Part shown: in pieces, positions 1-8,685 of the stretch | Layout: every line of letters begins with the position of its first letter | Position numbering within the stretch: the first letter of the stretch is position 1 | Source of the DNA: Bacteroidota bacterium | GTDB lineage: Bacteria; Bacteroidota; Bacteroidia; Bacteroidales; Paludibacteraceae | Assembly: GCA_017860335.1 (NCBI GenBank) | Contig: JAFNAU010000068.1 | Coordinates: forward strand, 1 to 8,957 | Reading direction: 5' to 3' | Length of the DNA: 8,957 nt | Notes under the pieces: model-generated | Told to the model about the DNA's origin: nothing | Database searches by the model: none | What the model saw: the letters and a program-made list of their open reading frames with translations, nothing else | Program-made: the position numbers and the translations under genes

Positions 1-1104
1 GACGATGAAACAAAAAACTATACTTTCGCTTTGCTGCCAAATGAAGTAATTCAGCGAATTGAAACTAAATATGCCAAATATTTTATCAAAGAAAATAAAT
101 CGTTTCAGGATTCGATTGTTCGCGCCGAACTGATAAAGGATTGTATCCTGGTGCCGGTTGTGATTACTGCCGATGGCCGTTATATTTCTGTTGACGGTGT
201 TTTGATGGATATTAGCGCATCAAAGATTCTGGAAACATATGAAGCATCAAATGGACGAGTATATAAGCTGTCCGATGCCGATGTGAAAATATATGAAAAC
301 AAAGTGAAGACCATTAAAATTGAGGGCGAAAATTACTTCAGTTTCTATGCCGACAACATGAATGCGTGGATGATGCGTTACAGGCCATCGCTCAGTGGCG
401 GTAAAGACATGACACTCAACAGCCCGACGTCATACAATACGCAATATATTTATTCAAGTCCCGATACTACCATTTCGGTGGCCATTGCACGAACTTATGC
501 TCCGAATAACTCAACAAGTAATGCCGGTAGAACCAACAACTGCTACATTGAGTACAGACCCGTAATCAACTCAGTGGCTTACAAGGTGTACTGGTCTGGT
601 TATGATGATTACTCCGATCATATTAATCAACAGGTTGCTTTAAGCATCAATACCGGTAAAGGAACTGTAAATGTCAATACATCAGTAACTTGCATGTACG
701 CCCAGAAAATGTTGATCAGTTTCCCCGATAAACCAAGAGTAAACAGAAAAGCATCTGATGGAACCATTGCCGACAACTTCAGCGCGACAACCGTGCTTGC
801 TTCCACCCGTTTCAAGGCTGGTGTACAGGAAGAAAAACAATTGTTCAGATATCTTCGGGTAGAGGATGCAACTCAGGCTCCATTCGGATTATTGCGCAAA
901 AACGCGACTCCGACTGGCGAGGATGATTATTTCAGCTACTTTACGGGCACAGATGCGTTTGGCGATAAGGAAACAATTATTTGTCCGACTTTCGGTGAAG
1001 CTACTGTCTTTGTGGCTAACACAGCAGAATACAAAGCAACTAATGGCGGAATGGTATTTCTGGATTATATCAAACTGGTACCTGTTGTTGACCCGAATGA
1101 ATAA
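1..1104 (+). CDS. FAS1 (fasciclin)-type surface protein of a SusC/SusD locus, 5'-partial
   Basis: The reading frame is open from base 1 to the TAA ending at 1104 (367 codons seen), so the true start, signal peptide and any lipobox lie upstream of the window. The TTG at 31 is only an internal codon. Residues of about 1-95 look like the end of a FAS1 domain: a YTFALLPNE-type segment near the start, then VDGVLMDISASKILET followed by ASNGRVYKLSD, which resembles the conserved FAS1 motif 'ASNGVVHVID'. The remaining 270 or so residues are rich in Tyr, Asn, Thr and alternating hydrophobic residues and end in GGMVFLDYIKLVPVV, like the last strand of a jelly-roll binding domain; I cannot assign a family. 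FAS1 lipoproteins are known neighbours of SusC/SusD pairs in Bacteroidota. It lies 34 bases before the transporter gene, so co-transcription is likely. A role in surface adhesion or glycan binding is inference. Confidence 0.7.
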   Translation, partial: DDETKNYTFALLPNEVIQRIETKYAKYFIKENKSFQDSIVRAELIKDCILVPVVITADGRYISVDGVLMDISASKILETYEASNGRVYKLSDADVKIYENKVKTIKIEGENYFSFYADNMNAWMMRYRPSLSGGKDMTLNSPTSYNTQYIYSSPDTTISVAIARTYAPNNSTSNAGRTNNCYIEYRPVINSVAYKVYWSGYDDYSDHINQQVALSINTGKGTVNVNTSVTCMYAQKMLISFPDKPRVNRKASDGTIADNFSATTVLASTRFKAGVQEEKQLFRYLRVEDATQAPFGLLRKNATPTGEDDYFSYFTGTDAFGDKETIICPTFGEATVFVANTAEYKATNGGMVFLDYIKLVPVVDPNE

Positions 1105-1138
1105 ATTGAAAATAAGTGATTTGTAAACAATATATATT

Positions 1139-4100
1139 ATGAGAATAAGTAAATATATCATCCCGTTTTTACTCTTATGTGTGGTTAATTATTCAACTAT
1201 CAGCGCTCAGGCAAAGGATAATTTCACATATTCAGTTTCAGGTATTGTAAAAAGTGCCGAAACACAGAAACCGCTGTCGGGGATTAGAATCGCTTTCAAG
1301 GATATGGAAACTACGCTGACGAATAATGATGGGCATTTCTCCATGAATCTGCCCTCCGGCAATGTCAATCTGACAGTGTCAGGGCCGGGATATGTGTCGA
1401 AGGTGATTTCCGTAAAAGGAAGAAAAGATATTGCCGTTGAGTTATATACTGAGGGTTTCCGGAGTGTGTTCGAAAATGTTACAACACCACAGGGACTTAC
1501 ATCTCCCGTTGAGTTGACACATACATGGTCGGCTGTAAACGAAAATAATATTCTGAGCACTGCTATTACCTGCGACGAGGCTTTGCAGGGTAAAGTGTCC
1601 GGTTTAAATCTCATTCATCATTCAGGAGCTCTCGCCGCAGGCTCCAACATCTATATCAGAGGATTGAATTCGATGAATGCCGGTATTCAGCCGTTGATTA
1701 TTGTTGACGGGATGCCCTACGAAAATACGGTATATTCTACCTCATTACTGGGAAATTATTTCTCGAACCCGCTTGCTTCCATCGACATTAAGGATATTGA
1801 AAATATCACCGTACTGAAAGACGGAACATCGCAATACGGAGTAAAAGGGGCAAATGGTGTGATCCTCATACGCACCCTGAAAGCCAAAGAAATGGGTACG
1901 AAAATTAATTTCCATCTCCATACCGGCGTAAATCTCGAACCGCTCGAAATTCCCGTTCTGAATGCTTCGGATCATAAACTGCTGATATCAGATGTGTTGC
2001 AATCTACCGGAATGTCCGGGTCTCAGATTATGAATTTGCCTTACATGAATATGGAAAAACCGGTAAACCAAAAATGGGGATACGAAGGCAATGTGGATTA
2101 CTACAGATACAACAACAACACAAACTGGCAGAAGGAAATATATAACCTCAGCTACAATCAGGACTATTACATGAACGTATTCGGGGGCGACGAAGTCGCA
2201 GTGTATGCGCTTGCAGTCGGGTACATGAGCCAGGATGGCATTGTGAAAAATACCAGTTTCGAACGGTTTAATACCCGGTTCAATGCCGAAGTTAACCTGA
2301 GCAAAAAACTGAAATTGTTTGCCAATATGAGTTTTCTTTTCTCAAACAGAAAGCTGATTGACGAAGGTCCATCGACCAACAGAAACCCCTTGTATGCTGC
2401 ACTGGTCAAAGCGCCTTTTATGGCTTCACATGTCAATAACCCCGAAGGAGCTGTTTCCCCGGTCATTGAAGATGCTGATGTGTTCAATAATTCCAATCCT
2501 TATTCACTCGTTAATACCAGCAGCCGGGATAATTCGCTGTTCCGTTTTGTCGGTAATTTCGAAGCAAAATACGATTTTAATAAACACCTGAAATTTAATG
2601 CTATCCTGGGTGTTAATTTCAACAAAGAAAGAGAAAAACTTTATTTCCCGAACCGGGGCGTATATTTCGATACGCTTTCCATCGGTCCGGTCGATAATGT
2701 GTCGCAACATCGGGTTGACAGGCTTTCTTCCATATATACCGAAGCAGCATTGAGTTATACCAATCTCTTTAATCTCGAACATAAACTGGACATAAGAGGC
2801 GGTATGAGAAATCAGACAAACCAGGCTCAGGACGATTGGGGCAAAACGGCCAATACCGGCTCAGACAGTTTCAAATCCATATCTTACGGTGATCCTTTAT
2901 ACCGTGTTATCGGAGGGCAGATCAGTAACTGGAACTGGCTCAATTTGTTTGCAACGGTTGATTACGGATTCCGTGATAAGTATTTTCTGAATTATACCAT
3001 GTCGGCCGATGCTTCCTCCCGATATGGCAGAGAGGCTAATCCGTTTTATTTTTATCCGTCAGCTTCGGCAGCCTGGCTCATCAGCGGTGAAGAATTCATG
3101 AAAGATGCCAGTCTGTTTGACCTGCTCAAACTGCGAATTGGCTACGGATTGTCAGGTAACGATGAAATAGGTAACTACAACGGTGTTCAGTATTACATTC
3201 CGCAAAGTTTGCTGGGTAGTTTTGGCTTGGTGAGAGGTAATCTCGTTGACCTGAATCTTAGACCGGAGAAAACAGCTAAAATGAATGCAGGTGTGGATGC
3301 CTCGTTCCTCAATGAACGTATCAATATCAGTATTGACGTCTATAAGAATAATGTCTCGGACATGATTTTGCGGATACCAACTCCGCGCGAAACCGGTTTC
3401 CCCTTCTATCTGACTAATGCCGGAAAAATGAGCAATACAGGTATTGATTTCTCTCTGAAATCCCGCATCCTGAACGGAACGCTTAAATGGGACGCAGGTT
3501 TCGTGGCTTCCGTTTATAAGAATAAAGTCACTGATTTGAAGAATGAAGAATACATCACCGAAATTTGTAACGGATACGTATTAACCCGCGTTGGGCAGCC
3601 TCTAGGAGTATTTTACGGATACAAAACAGATGGTGTTTACGCTACACAAGCAGAAGCTGCAAATGAAGGCCTGATGATCCAAAAGGGTGGACTTACTTAT
3701 CCCTTCAGTGCCGGTGACATGCGGTTTGTAAACGCCGACAACACCAACAAACTGATAGATGAAAACGACAGAGTAATCATCGGTGATCCCAATCCGGATT
3801 TGTACGGTTCAGTATTTACCGATCTGAAATATAAAAACTGGAGTTTGAATGTGTACTGTACATACTCGCTGGGCAATGATATTTATAATTACACCAGAGC
3901 CCAGCTGGAAAGCATGAAAAACTTTGATAATCAGATACAGGCAGTCCTAAACCGCTGGAAAACTGAAGGTGACATGACCGATATTCCCCGCGCAGCATAT
4001 GGCGACCCGATGGGTAATGCCCGTTTTTCTGACCGCTGGATTGAAGACGGTTCGTACCTGAGACTGAAATCGGTGACCCTGTCATATCAGATGCCGTTTA

Positions 4101-4282
4101 AGTCGGATATCATCCGTTCCTGCACAATCTTTGCTTCGGGCGATAATCTGGCCACACTGACCGGATACAAAGGTCTGGATCCCGAATTCGCATTAGGACA
4201 AAGCCCGCTGTACAATGGAATCGATGCTACTTTCGTGCCTTTCTCCAGAACACTGTCAGTAGGAGTAAAACTTGATTTGTAA
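1139..4282 (+). CDS. SusC/RagA-family TonB-dependent outer-membrane transporter
   Basis: This 1047-residue protein has the length and order of a SusC transporter, which imports oligosaccharides across the outer membrane using TonB energy. Residues 1-25 are a signal peptide (MRISKYIIPFLLLCVVNYS, cleavage near A23-Q-A25). Residues of about 31-103 form the N-terminal carboxypeptidase-D regulatory-like beta domain (SVSGIV, then NNDGHFSM). The plug covers about 139-245 and shows DEALQGKVSGLNL, IYIRGLNSMN, PLIIVDGMPY and IENITVLKDG followed by YGVKGANGVILI. The rest is the 22-strand barrel, with typical motifs such as GYGLSGNDEIGNY, NTGIDFSL and IIGDPNPDLYGSVFTDLKYK, and the C-terminus ends in VGVKLDL. 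The stretch between the first domain and the plug lacks the usual 'EVVVVGYG'-like TonB box. The downstream SusD gene starts 47 bases later, as in nearly all SusC/D pairs. The ATG is chosen because it gives a complete signal peptide. The family call is very secure; the substrate (pectic rhamnogalacturonan fragments) is inferred from the adjacent lyase. Confidence 0.97.
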   Translation: MRISKYIIPFLLLCVVNYSTISAQAKDNFTYSVSGIVKSAETQKPLSGIRIAFKDMETTLTNNDGHFSMNLPSGNVNLTVSGPGYVSKVISVKGRKDIAVELYTEGFRSVFENVTTPQGLTSPVELTHTWSAVNENNILSTAITCDEALQGKVSGLNLIHHSGALAAGSNIYIRGLNSMNAGIQPLIIVDGMPYENTVYSTSLLGNYFSNPLASIDIKDIENITVLKDGTSQYGVKGANGVILIRTLKAKEMGTKINFHLHTGVNLEPLEIPVLNASDHKLLISDVLQSTGMSGSQIMNLPYMNMEKPVNQKWGYEGNVDYYRYNNNTNWQKEIYNLSYNQDYYMNVFGGDEVAVYALAVGYMSQDGIVKNTSFERFNTRFNAEVNLSKKLKLFANMSFLFSNRKLIDEGPSTNRNPLYAALVKAPFMASHVNNPEGAVSPVIEDADVFNNSNPYSLVNTSSRDNSLFRFVGNFEAKYDFNKHLKFNAILGVNFNKEREKLYFPNRGVYFDTLSIGPVDNVSQHRVDRLSSIYTEAALSYTNLFNLEHKLDIRGGMRNQTNQAQDDWGKTANTGSDSFKSISYGDPLYRVIGGQISNWNWLNLFATVDYGFRDKYFLNYTMSADASSRYGREANPFYFYPSASAAWLISGEEFMKDASLFDLLKLRIGYGLSGNDEIGNYNGVQYYIPQSLLGSFGLVRGNLVDLNLRPEKTAKMNAGVDASFLNERINISIDVYKNNVSDMILRIPTPRETGFPFYLTNAGKMSNTGIDFSLKSRILNGTLKWDAGFVASVYKNKVTDLKNEEYITEICNGYVLTRVGQPLGVFYGYKTDGVYATQAEAANEGLMIQKGGLTYPFSAGDMRFVNADNTNKLIDENDRVIIGDPNPDLYGSVFTDLKYKNWSLNVYCTYSLGNDIYNYTRAQLESMKNFDNQIQAVLNRWKTEGDMTDIPRAAYGDPMGNARFSDRWIEDGSYLRLKSVTLSYQMPFKSDIIRSCTIFASGDNLATLTGYKGLDPEFALGQSPLYNGIDATFVPFSRTLSVGVKLDL

Positions 4283-4329
4283 AAGAACTGGTAAAAAAGC
4301 AAGATTATTAAATCAAAAAAAATTAGGTT

Positions 4330-6105
4330 ATGAATACTATCAAATATGTTATTATCTCGTTAGGACTGACAATGGTGCTGGGACTTAGCTCCTGTATCGA
4401 AGCCGATATTGAAGAAGCGGTTGAATACAAAGACTTTTATTCCACACTGGATGATGCCGACGCGGCCGTACTGGGTATTTATGGAAAAGTGATGGGCATT
4501 GCAGACCGGTTGGTAGTGCTCAATGAATTGCGCGGTGATATGCTTGACGTTACCACCAATGCCGGTCACGATTTGATGGATATCAATCAGCAAAAGGCAA
4601 ATAAAGATAACTTTTGGGCAGATGTAACTCCCATCTATGAGGTAATTCAAAATTGTAACGATGCGTTGTATAATTTTGATATCATGCTCGAAAAGAAAAA
4701 GTTAACAGAGGATCAGTACAACGAACGTTATTCGGATATTGGTGCTATACGTTGCTGGTTGTACTATCAGCTGGGGGTTCAGTTTGGAACAATACCGTAC
4801 ATTACCAAACCGGTAGTGAAAATCGCGGATCTTGTTGATCAGCAAGAAAACATGAAAAACCTTGATGCGCTTATCCCTGAACTGATACGTTTCATGGAGA
4901 GTTTACCAACGCTTGAGGATTACAAAAATTCCAAATTAATAACAGGAACTATCGACGGAGTTAGTCTGATCCCTTATTTTATTAATAAAAAATGCCTGAT
5001 GGGTGACTTGTATCTGTTTAATAATGAATATGATAAAGCCGCAACCATTTACCGGCAGGTATTGGCCAAGAACGAAGATGCAGGCGCTACCGCCAACAGT
5101 ACAACCTATCGTGTATATGACGACAGATCCTGGCAAAGTGGTGAAGTAACCTATTTCTCGGTACTTTTTAACCGCTTTACACCCGACGATGGCAGCAAAT
5201 TATATAATTCCTGGACTAATATGTTCAAGCTAAAAGCTGACGACAGGTATGTGAAAAATGAAATGATATGGGAAATGTCGTACGATAGTAAATTCGCACC
5301 GGCTTATCCGTTTATCAAATTGTTCGGCACCGAAGGCAAAGGCGAGTATTACCTGAAACCATCCAAATATGCTATCGACGAAATGTGGGGAAGCGAACGA
5401 CAGAAAAACGGCTATCCATACGACTGCCGGGGTGTTTCGGGGGGAGTTACCAAAACAGCAGACGGACGTTATGCTGTTGCCAAGTACTCGTTGAGTTACG
5501 ATGTCGTTGGCAAGCCATACGATGATGCAGGAAAATGGTATTTGTATCGTGCCGGTTTGCTACACCTGCGATTTGCCGAAGCAGCCAACAGATCCGAATC
5601 CGGCAGTGGTTATCCCCGTCTGGCCTGGGCATTGGTGAATGACGGTATCATTGGCTCTGCATTTAACTGGAGACATGCTGATGGAACGACTTTCAGAGGC
5701 GATTCGACCAAATATAGCAGTTACGGACCCGGAAGACCCTATCCCGCACCCTACTATTTCGATGGCAGATTTATCGATCAGCCATATTTTCGTAGCGCGT
5801 GGAGGTATAACGGCGGTATCCGCGGCCGTGCCAACCTGCAGAATGTTAGTATGTCTCAGATTGCCACCAAACAGGATTCCATTGCATTTGTCGAAAATAT
5901 GATAGTGAAGGAAGCCGGACTTGAACTGGCATTCGAAGGACACCGTTGGACAGACCTCATACGCGTGGCACGCCGACTGCAAAAACTCAACGGTACCGGC
6001 GGACAGTTCCTGTACGATAAAATGCACCGCAAATACGAACTTGCAGGACTTCCCGTACCTGATTTCTCGTCGGAAGCCAACTGGTATTTACCGTTATATA
6101 AATAG
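4330..6105 (+). CDS. SusD/RagB-family glycan-binding surface lipoprotein
   Basis: The 591-residue product is a SusD-type lipoprotein, which forms a lid over the SusC barrel and binds glycan at the cell surface. Residues 1-21 are a lipoprotein signal peptide ending in LGLSSC, with the lipidated Cys at position 22. The acidic run after it (IEADIEE) resembles the Bacteroidota lipoprotein export signal for surface display. The N-terminal SusD-like helical region (about 23-230) includes the NCNDALYNFD segment. The C-terminal RagB/SusD domain (about 300-591) contains LLHLRFAEAANR near 410 and the hallmark EAGLELAFEGHRWTDLIR from residue 528, close to the family 'ERRLELAFEGHRWFDL' motif. Length is normal and no frameshift is seen. 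It follows the SusC gene by 47 AT-rich bases and precedes the lyase gene by 57, so it sits inside the presumed operon. The ATG at 4330 is supported by the lipobox position. Which sugar it binds cannot be read from the sequence. Confidence 0.96.
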   Translation: MNTIKYVIISLGLTMVLGLSSCIEADIEEAVEYKDFYSTLDDADAAVLGIYGKVMGIADRLVVLNELRGDMLDVTTNAGHDLMDINQQKANKDNFWADVTPIYEVIQNCNDALYNFDIMLEKKKLTEDQYNERYSDIGAIRCWLYYQLGVQFGTIPYITKPVVKIADLVDQQENMKNLDALIPELIRFMESLPTLEDYKNSKLITGTIDGVSLIPYFINKKCLMGDLYLFNNEYDKAATIYRQVLAKNEDAGATANSTTYRVYDDRSWQSGEVTYFSVLFNRFTPDDGSKLYNSWTNMFKLKADDRYVKNEMIWEMSYDSKFAPAYPFIKLFGTEGKGEYYLKPSKYAIDEMWGSERQKNGYPYDCRGVSGGVTKTADGRYAVAKYSLSYDVVGKPYDDAGKWYLYRAGLLHLRFAEAANRSESGSGYPRLAWALVNDGIIGSAFNWRHADGTTFRGDSTKYSSYGPGRPYPAPYYFDGRFIDQPYFRSAWRYNGGIRGRANLQNVSMSQIATKQDSIAFVENMIVKEAGLELAFEGHRWTDLIRVARRLQKLNGTGGQFLYDKMHRKYELAGLPVPDFSSEANWYLPLYK

Positions 6106-6162
6106 ATTTTTAAGCAATAAGGATTTAGATCCGGATTTTCAGTAAATTTAAAAATTAATAAA

Positions 6163-8685
6163 GTGTCTTCATCCTTTTTCCTAAAACAGGAAAATAACAA
6201 TCATTCTTCCAAAACATCCCTTTTGGGGGCTCAGGGAGTTGATTTGTTGCATTTTCTGCTTCCCACATTCAGATTGCTTGTTATGATGTTGATGATTTCA
6301 GTGGGTTCTGTCAACGCGCTCCATAGTCAGGAGCATCTTGGGAGGGGGATGGTAGCATACCGGAGCACGGAAAATAATGTGAAATACGTGAGTGTGTCGT
6401 GGAGATACCTCTCGTCTGATAATCCCGCTGTACAGTTTAACCTGTATATGGCTAAGGTTAATTTCGACGGTACTTTGCAGCCTTATACCAAACTTAACGA
6501 TGCACCCATTGCCAATACCTCTTTTTTCAAATACGAGGAAAAAAATATGGTGGCGCTTCAGTATGTACTGAAGCCGATGGTCGGAGATGTGGAAGGTGAC
6601 AGTATAGCTGTTTACCGACTGAAAAAAGTTACTGATGGTGCCATCAGCAATTACATACAGATACCGATGAAGCAAATTGCCGGTGACGACCTTTGGAAGT
6701 ATTCACCTAACGATGCTTCGGTTGCCGATCTGGATGGTGACGGGGAAATGGAAATTGTTGTTCACCGGACAGGCAGTAGTCAGGATAATGCTAATTCAGG
6801 AATTACCGATGCACCTGTGTTGCAGGCATATAAAATTGACGGTACTTTTCTCTGGGAAATCAATCTGGGAGTGAATATACGCGAAGGAGCACATTATACC
6901 CAGTTCATGGTGTACGACCTGGATGGTGACGGCAAAGCGGAAGTCGTTTGCAAAACTGCCGAAGGTAGCCGGGATGCTGCAGGTACGGCTGTGGGTAAAA
7001 CTTATTTTCCAGAATACAAAGCCAAATATAATTTATCGGTCAATTACAACGAAAATGCTGTATACCGAAATAGCAGCGGTTACATCCTGCAGGGTCCGGA
7101 GTTCCTCACTGTTTTCAATGGTCTGACAGGTACCGAGATAGTAACAACCGAATACGATCCACCCCGATACAGTACCTGGAACAATGGTAACGAAATTCCA
7201 AAGCTAACTCAAACAGGTGATGAGCTGAAAGCACGATGGGGTGACAATTACGGCAACCGTGTGGATAGGTTTCTGGCATGTGTAGCCAATCTGGGTGGCG
7301 AAAATCACAGTGTGGTAATGTGTCGCGGATATTACACGCGAACGGTTCTTGTAGCTTATGATTATAAGGATGGAAAATTGACCCGCCGCTGGAAGTTTGA
7401 TACGTGGACAGGTTCGGGTAATACGTCTTATGCCGGACAGGGCAACCACAACCTGCGCGTGGGAGATGTGGATGGTGATGGTTACGACGAAATTGTATAT
7501 GGCTCGATGACTGTCGATAACAATGGTAAAGGTCTCTATAACACTAAACTTGGTCACGGAGATGCACTTCATCTGACTGATTTTATTCCCGAAAGGCCCG
7601 GATTAGAGGTGCTGGGTGTACATGAAAATAAAGTAGATGGAACAACCCTCCGTGATGCCAGAACCGGAGAAGTTATTTTTAGAGTTCCTTCAGGCGATGA
7701 CGTAGGCAGAGGCATGGGTACCGATGTGGATCCGCGAAACCGCGGTATGGAATGGTGGTCGTCACGCACAGGAGGTATACGCTCTTCATCAAGTGGTGAA
7801 GTGGTAAGCACTACAAGTGTATCCATGAATATGGCAGCCTGGTGGGACGGAGATTTACTGCGTGAAATGCAGGACGGAACCGGAGTAACCAAAACCGATC
7901 CCGTGAATAACGTAAGAACCACCTTGCTCGATGCATCCGCTGAATGCTCCTCCAACAACAGCACCAAAGCCAATCCGTGTATTCAGGCCGATATACTGGG
8001 CGACTGGCGAGAAGAAGTGGTTTTGCGGACAACGGACAATAAAAATATACGCATTTACCTGACCACTTATCCTACGCTGTATCGTTTCTATACTTTTCTC
8101 GAAGATCCTGTGTACCGGATGAGTGTAGTTTATCAGAATGTAGCTTACAATCAGCCTACACATACCGGCTTTTATTTTGGATCGGATCTGGAAAATCTTT
8201 TCCCTGAGAATCATATCAATATCGAAAACACTACCTATACGGTTAATCCGGTTTTTGATGCATTATCCTACAAATGGTCAACCGGTGAGAATACAAAAAC
8301 AATTGTGCTGAACAGCGCCGATTATACGGTTGAAAAAGAATATCAGGTGTCACTTGATATGAATTTCAGAGGTTATCTGTTTCAGGATACTTTGTTTTTT
8401 ACCTTCAAAAACGGAACAGGAATTAAGAATCTATCCGAAAATCGTATCAAACTTCTGAACAATCCGGTGAAAGAGCAGCTTAATATCCGGTTCGACGAAG
8501 CAGGTAGCTATCAGTTGAGTATTTACAACCTGACCGGAGCATTGCTTTCGAATGAAAGTTTTATTGTTTCAGATAAACAAATCCTGAATTATAATGTTTC
8601 AGATATTAAAAATGGCATGTATATTCTGAATATCAAAGGTAATGACAGAAATTATACCGCCCGTTTCATTAAATTGCCCTTGTAA
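6163..8685 (+). CDS. Family PL11 rhamnogalacturonan lyase with T9SS sorting domain
   Basis: PL11 enzymes (such as B. subtilis YesW and YesX) cleave the rhamnose-galacturonate backbone of rhamnogalacturonan I by beta-elimination, in endo or exo mode, with calcium. The match is strong: LGRGMVAYRS opens the mature protein, then NDASVADLDGDG (D189), GAHYTQFMVYDLDGDG (D252), NSSGYILQGPEFLTVFNG (from 303), GDNYGNRVDRFLA, GYYTRTVLVAYDY, GQGNHNLRVGDVDGDG (D435), NGKGLYNTKLGHGDALHL and DDVGRGMGTDVDPRNRG. The three DxDGDG loops are typical calcium sites of the eight-bladed propeller. The catalytic part ends near residue 685. Residues of about 687-753 resemble the 'YxWSTGxxTxxI' Ig-like domains of T9SS cargo, and 754-840 are a type A sorting domain, so 840 residues exceeds the roughly 600 of plain PL11 enzymes. 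The GTG start gives a long leader: the hydrophobic core is at about 38-50 with cleavage after V50-N-A52. A TTG at 6244 would give a normal 25-residue signal peptide. Endo versus exo action is undecided. Confidence 0.94.
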   Translation: MSSSFFLKQENNNHSSKTSLLGAQGVDLLHFLLPTFRLLVMMLMISVGSVNALHSQEHLGRGMVAYRSTENNVKYVSVSWRYLSSDNPAVQFNLYMAKVNFDGTLQPYTKLNDAPIANTSFFKYEEKNMVALQYVLKPMVGDVEGDSIAVYRLKKVTDGAISNYIQIPMKQIAGDDLWKYSPNDASVADLDGDGEMEIVVHRTGSSQDNANSGITDAPVLQAYKIDGTFLWEINLGVNIREGAHYTQFMVYDLDGDGKAEVVCKTAEGSRDAAGTAVGKTYFPEYKAKYNLSVNYNENAVYRNSSGYILQGPEFLTVFNGLTGTEIVTTEYDPPRYSTWNNGNEIPKLTQTGDELKARWGDNYGNRVDRFLACVANLGGENHSVVMCRGYYTRTVLVAYDYKDGKLTRRWKFDTWTGSGNTSYAGQGNHNLRVGDVDGDGYDEIVYGSMTVDNNGKGLYNTKLGHGDALHLTDFIPERPGLEVLGVHENKVDGTTLRDARTGEVIFRVPSGDDVGRGMGTDVDPRNRGMEWWSSRTGGIRSSSSGEVVSTTSVSMNMAAWWDGDLLREMQDGTGVTKTDPVNNVRTTLLDASAECSSNNSTKANPCIQADILGDWREEVVLRTTDNKNIRIYLTTYPTLYRFYTFLEDPVYRMSVVYQNVAYNQPTHTGFYFGSDLENLFPENHINIENTTYTVNPVFDALSYKWSTGENTKTIVLNSADYTVEKEYQVSLDMNFRGYLFQDTLFFTFKNGTGIKNLSENRIKLLNNPVKEQLNIRFDEAGSYQLSIYNLTGALLSNESFIVSDKQILNYNVSDIKNGMYILNIKGNDRNYTARFIKLPL
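6233..6238 (+). promoter_or_regulatory. Possible Shine-Dalgarno site for an alternative lyase start
   Basis: AGGGAG lies five bases before the TTG at 6244, in frame with the lyase. Starting there would give a compact signal peptide (L28 to A52 of the long form: one Arg, a hydrophobic core, then V-N-A). Against it, Bacteroidota use Shine-Dalgarno pairing weakly, and the upstream GTG at 6163 follows an AT-rich leader typical of the group. It is recorded because it bears on the start choice. Confidence 0.25.
8422..8682 (+). other. Type IX secretion C-terminal sorting domain (type A) of the lyase
   Basis: The last 87 residues of the lyase (754-840) show the layout of a type A T9SS sorting domain: an N-terminal NPVKEQLNIRF strand pair, then YQLSIYNLTGALL, an ILNYNVSDIKNGMYILNI segment (the usual 'L..G.Y.v.i' motif), and a final TARFIKLPL strand (usual 'kf.k'). 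Such domains direct passage through the T9SS outer-membrane channel and are normally removed on release or attachment to the surface. This implies that the host encodes a T9SS, although no T9SS component gene is in the window. Confidence 0.88.

Noticed and set aside
1105..1138. TGATTTG before the SusC gene as a -7 promoter box
   Set aside because: It lacks the TA of TAnnTTTG and the gap is only 34 bases, so read-through from the FAS1 gene is the simpler explanation.
1207..1614. 135-codon minus-strand open frame inside the SusC gene
   Set aside because: Antisense to conserved SusC domains and without recognisable motifs; shadow frame.
5560..6027. 155-codon open frame on the minus strand inside the SusD gene
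   Set aside because: It lies wholly antisense to a well-supported SusD protein, has no signal or domain motif, and has no start context; it is a shadow of the coding frame.
6121..6138. Repeated GGATTT with a central ATCCGGAT palindrome between the SusD and lyase genes
   Set aside because: Too short to argue for an operator or processing site, and no second copy is seen elsewhere in the window.
7569..7973. 134-codon minus-strand open frame inside the lyase gene
   Set aside because: Antisense to strongly conserved PL11 motifs; its low-complexity Ser/Pro-rich product is a by-product of the opposite strand.
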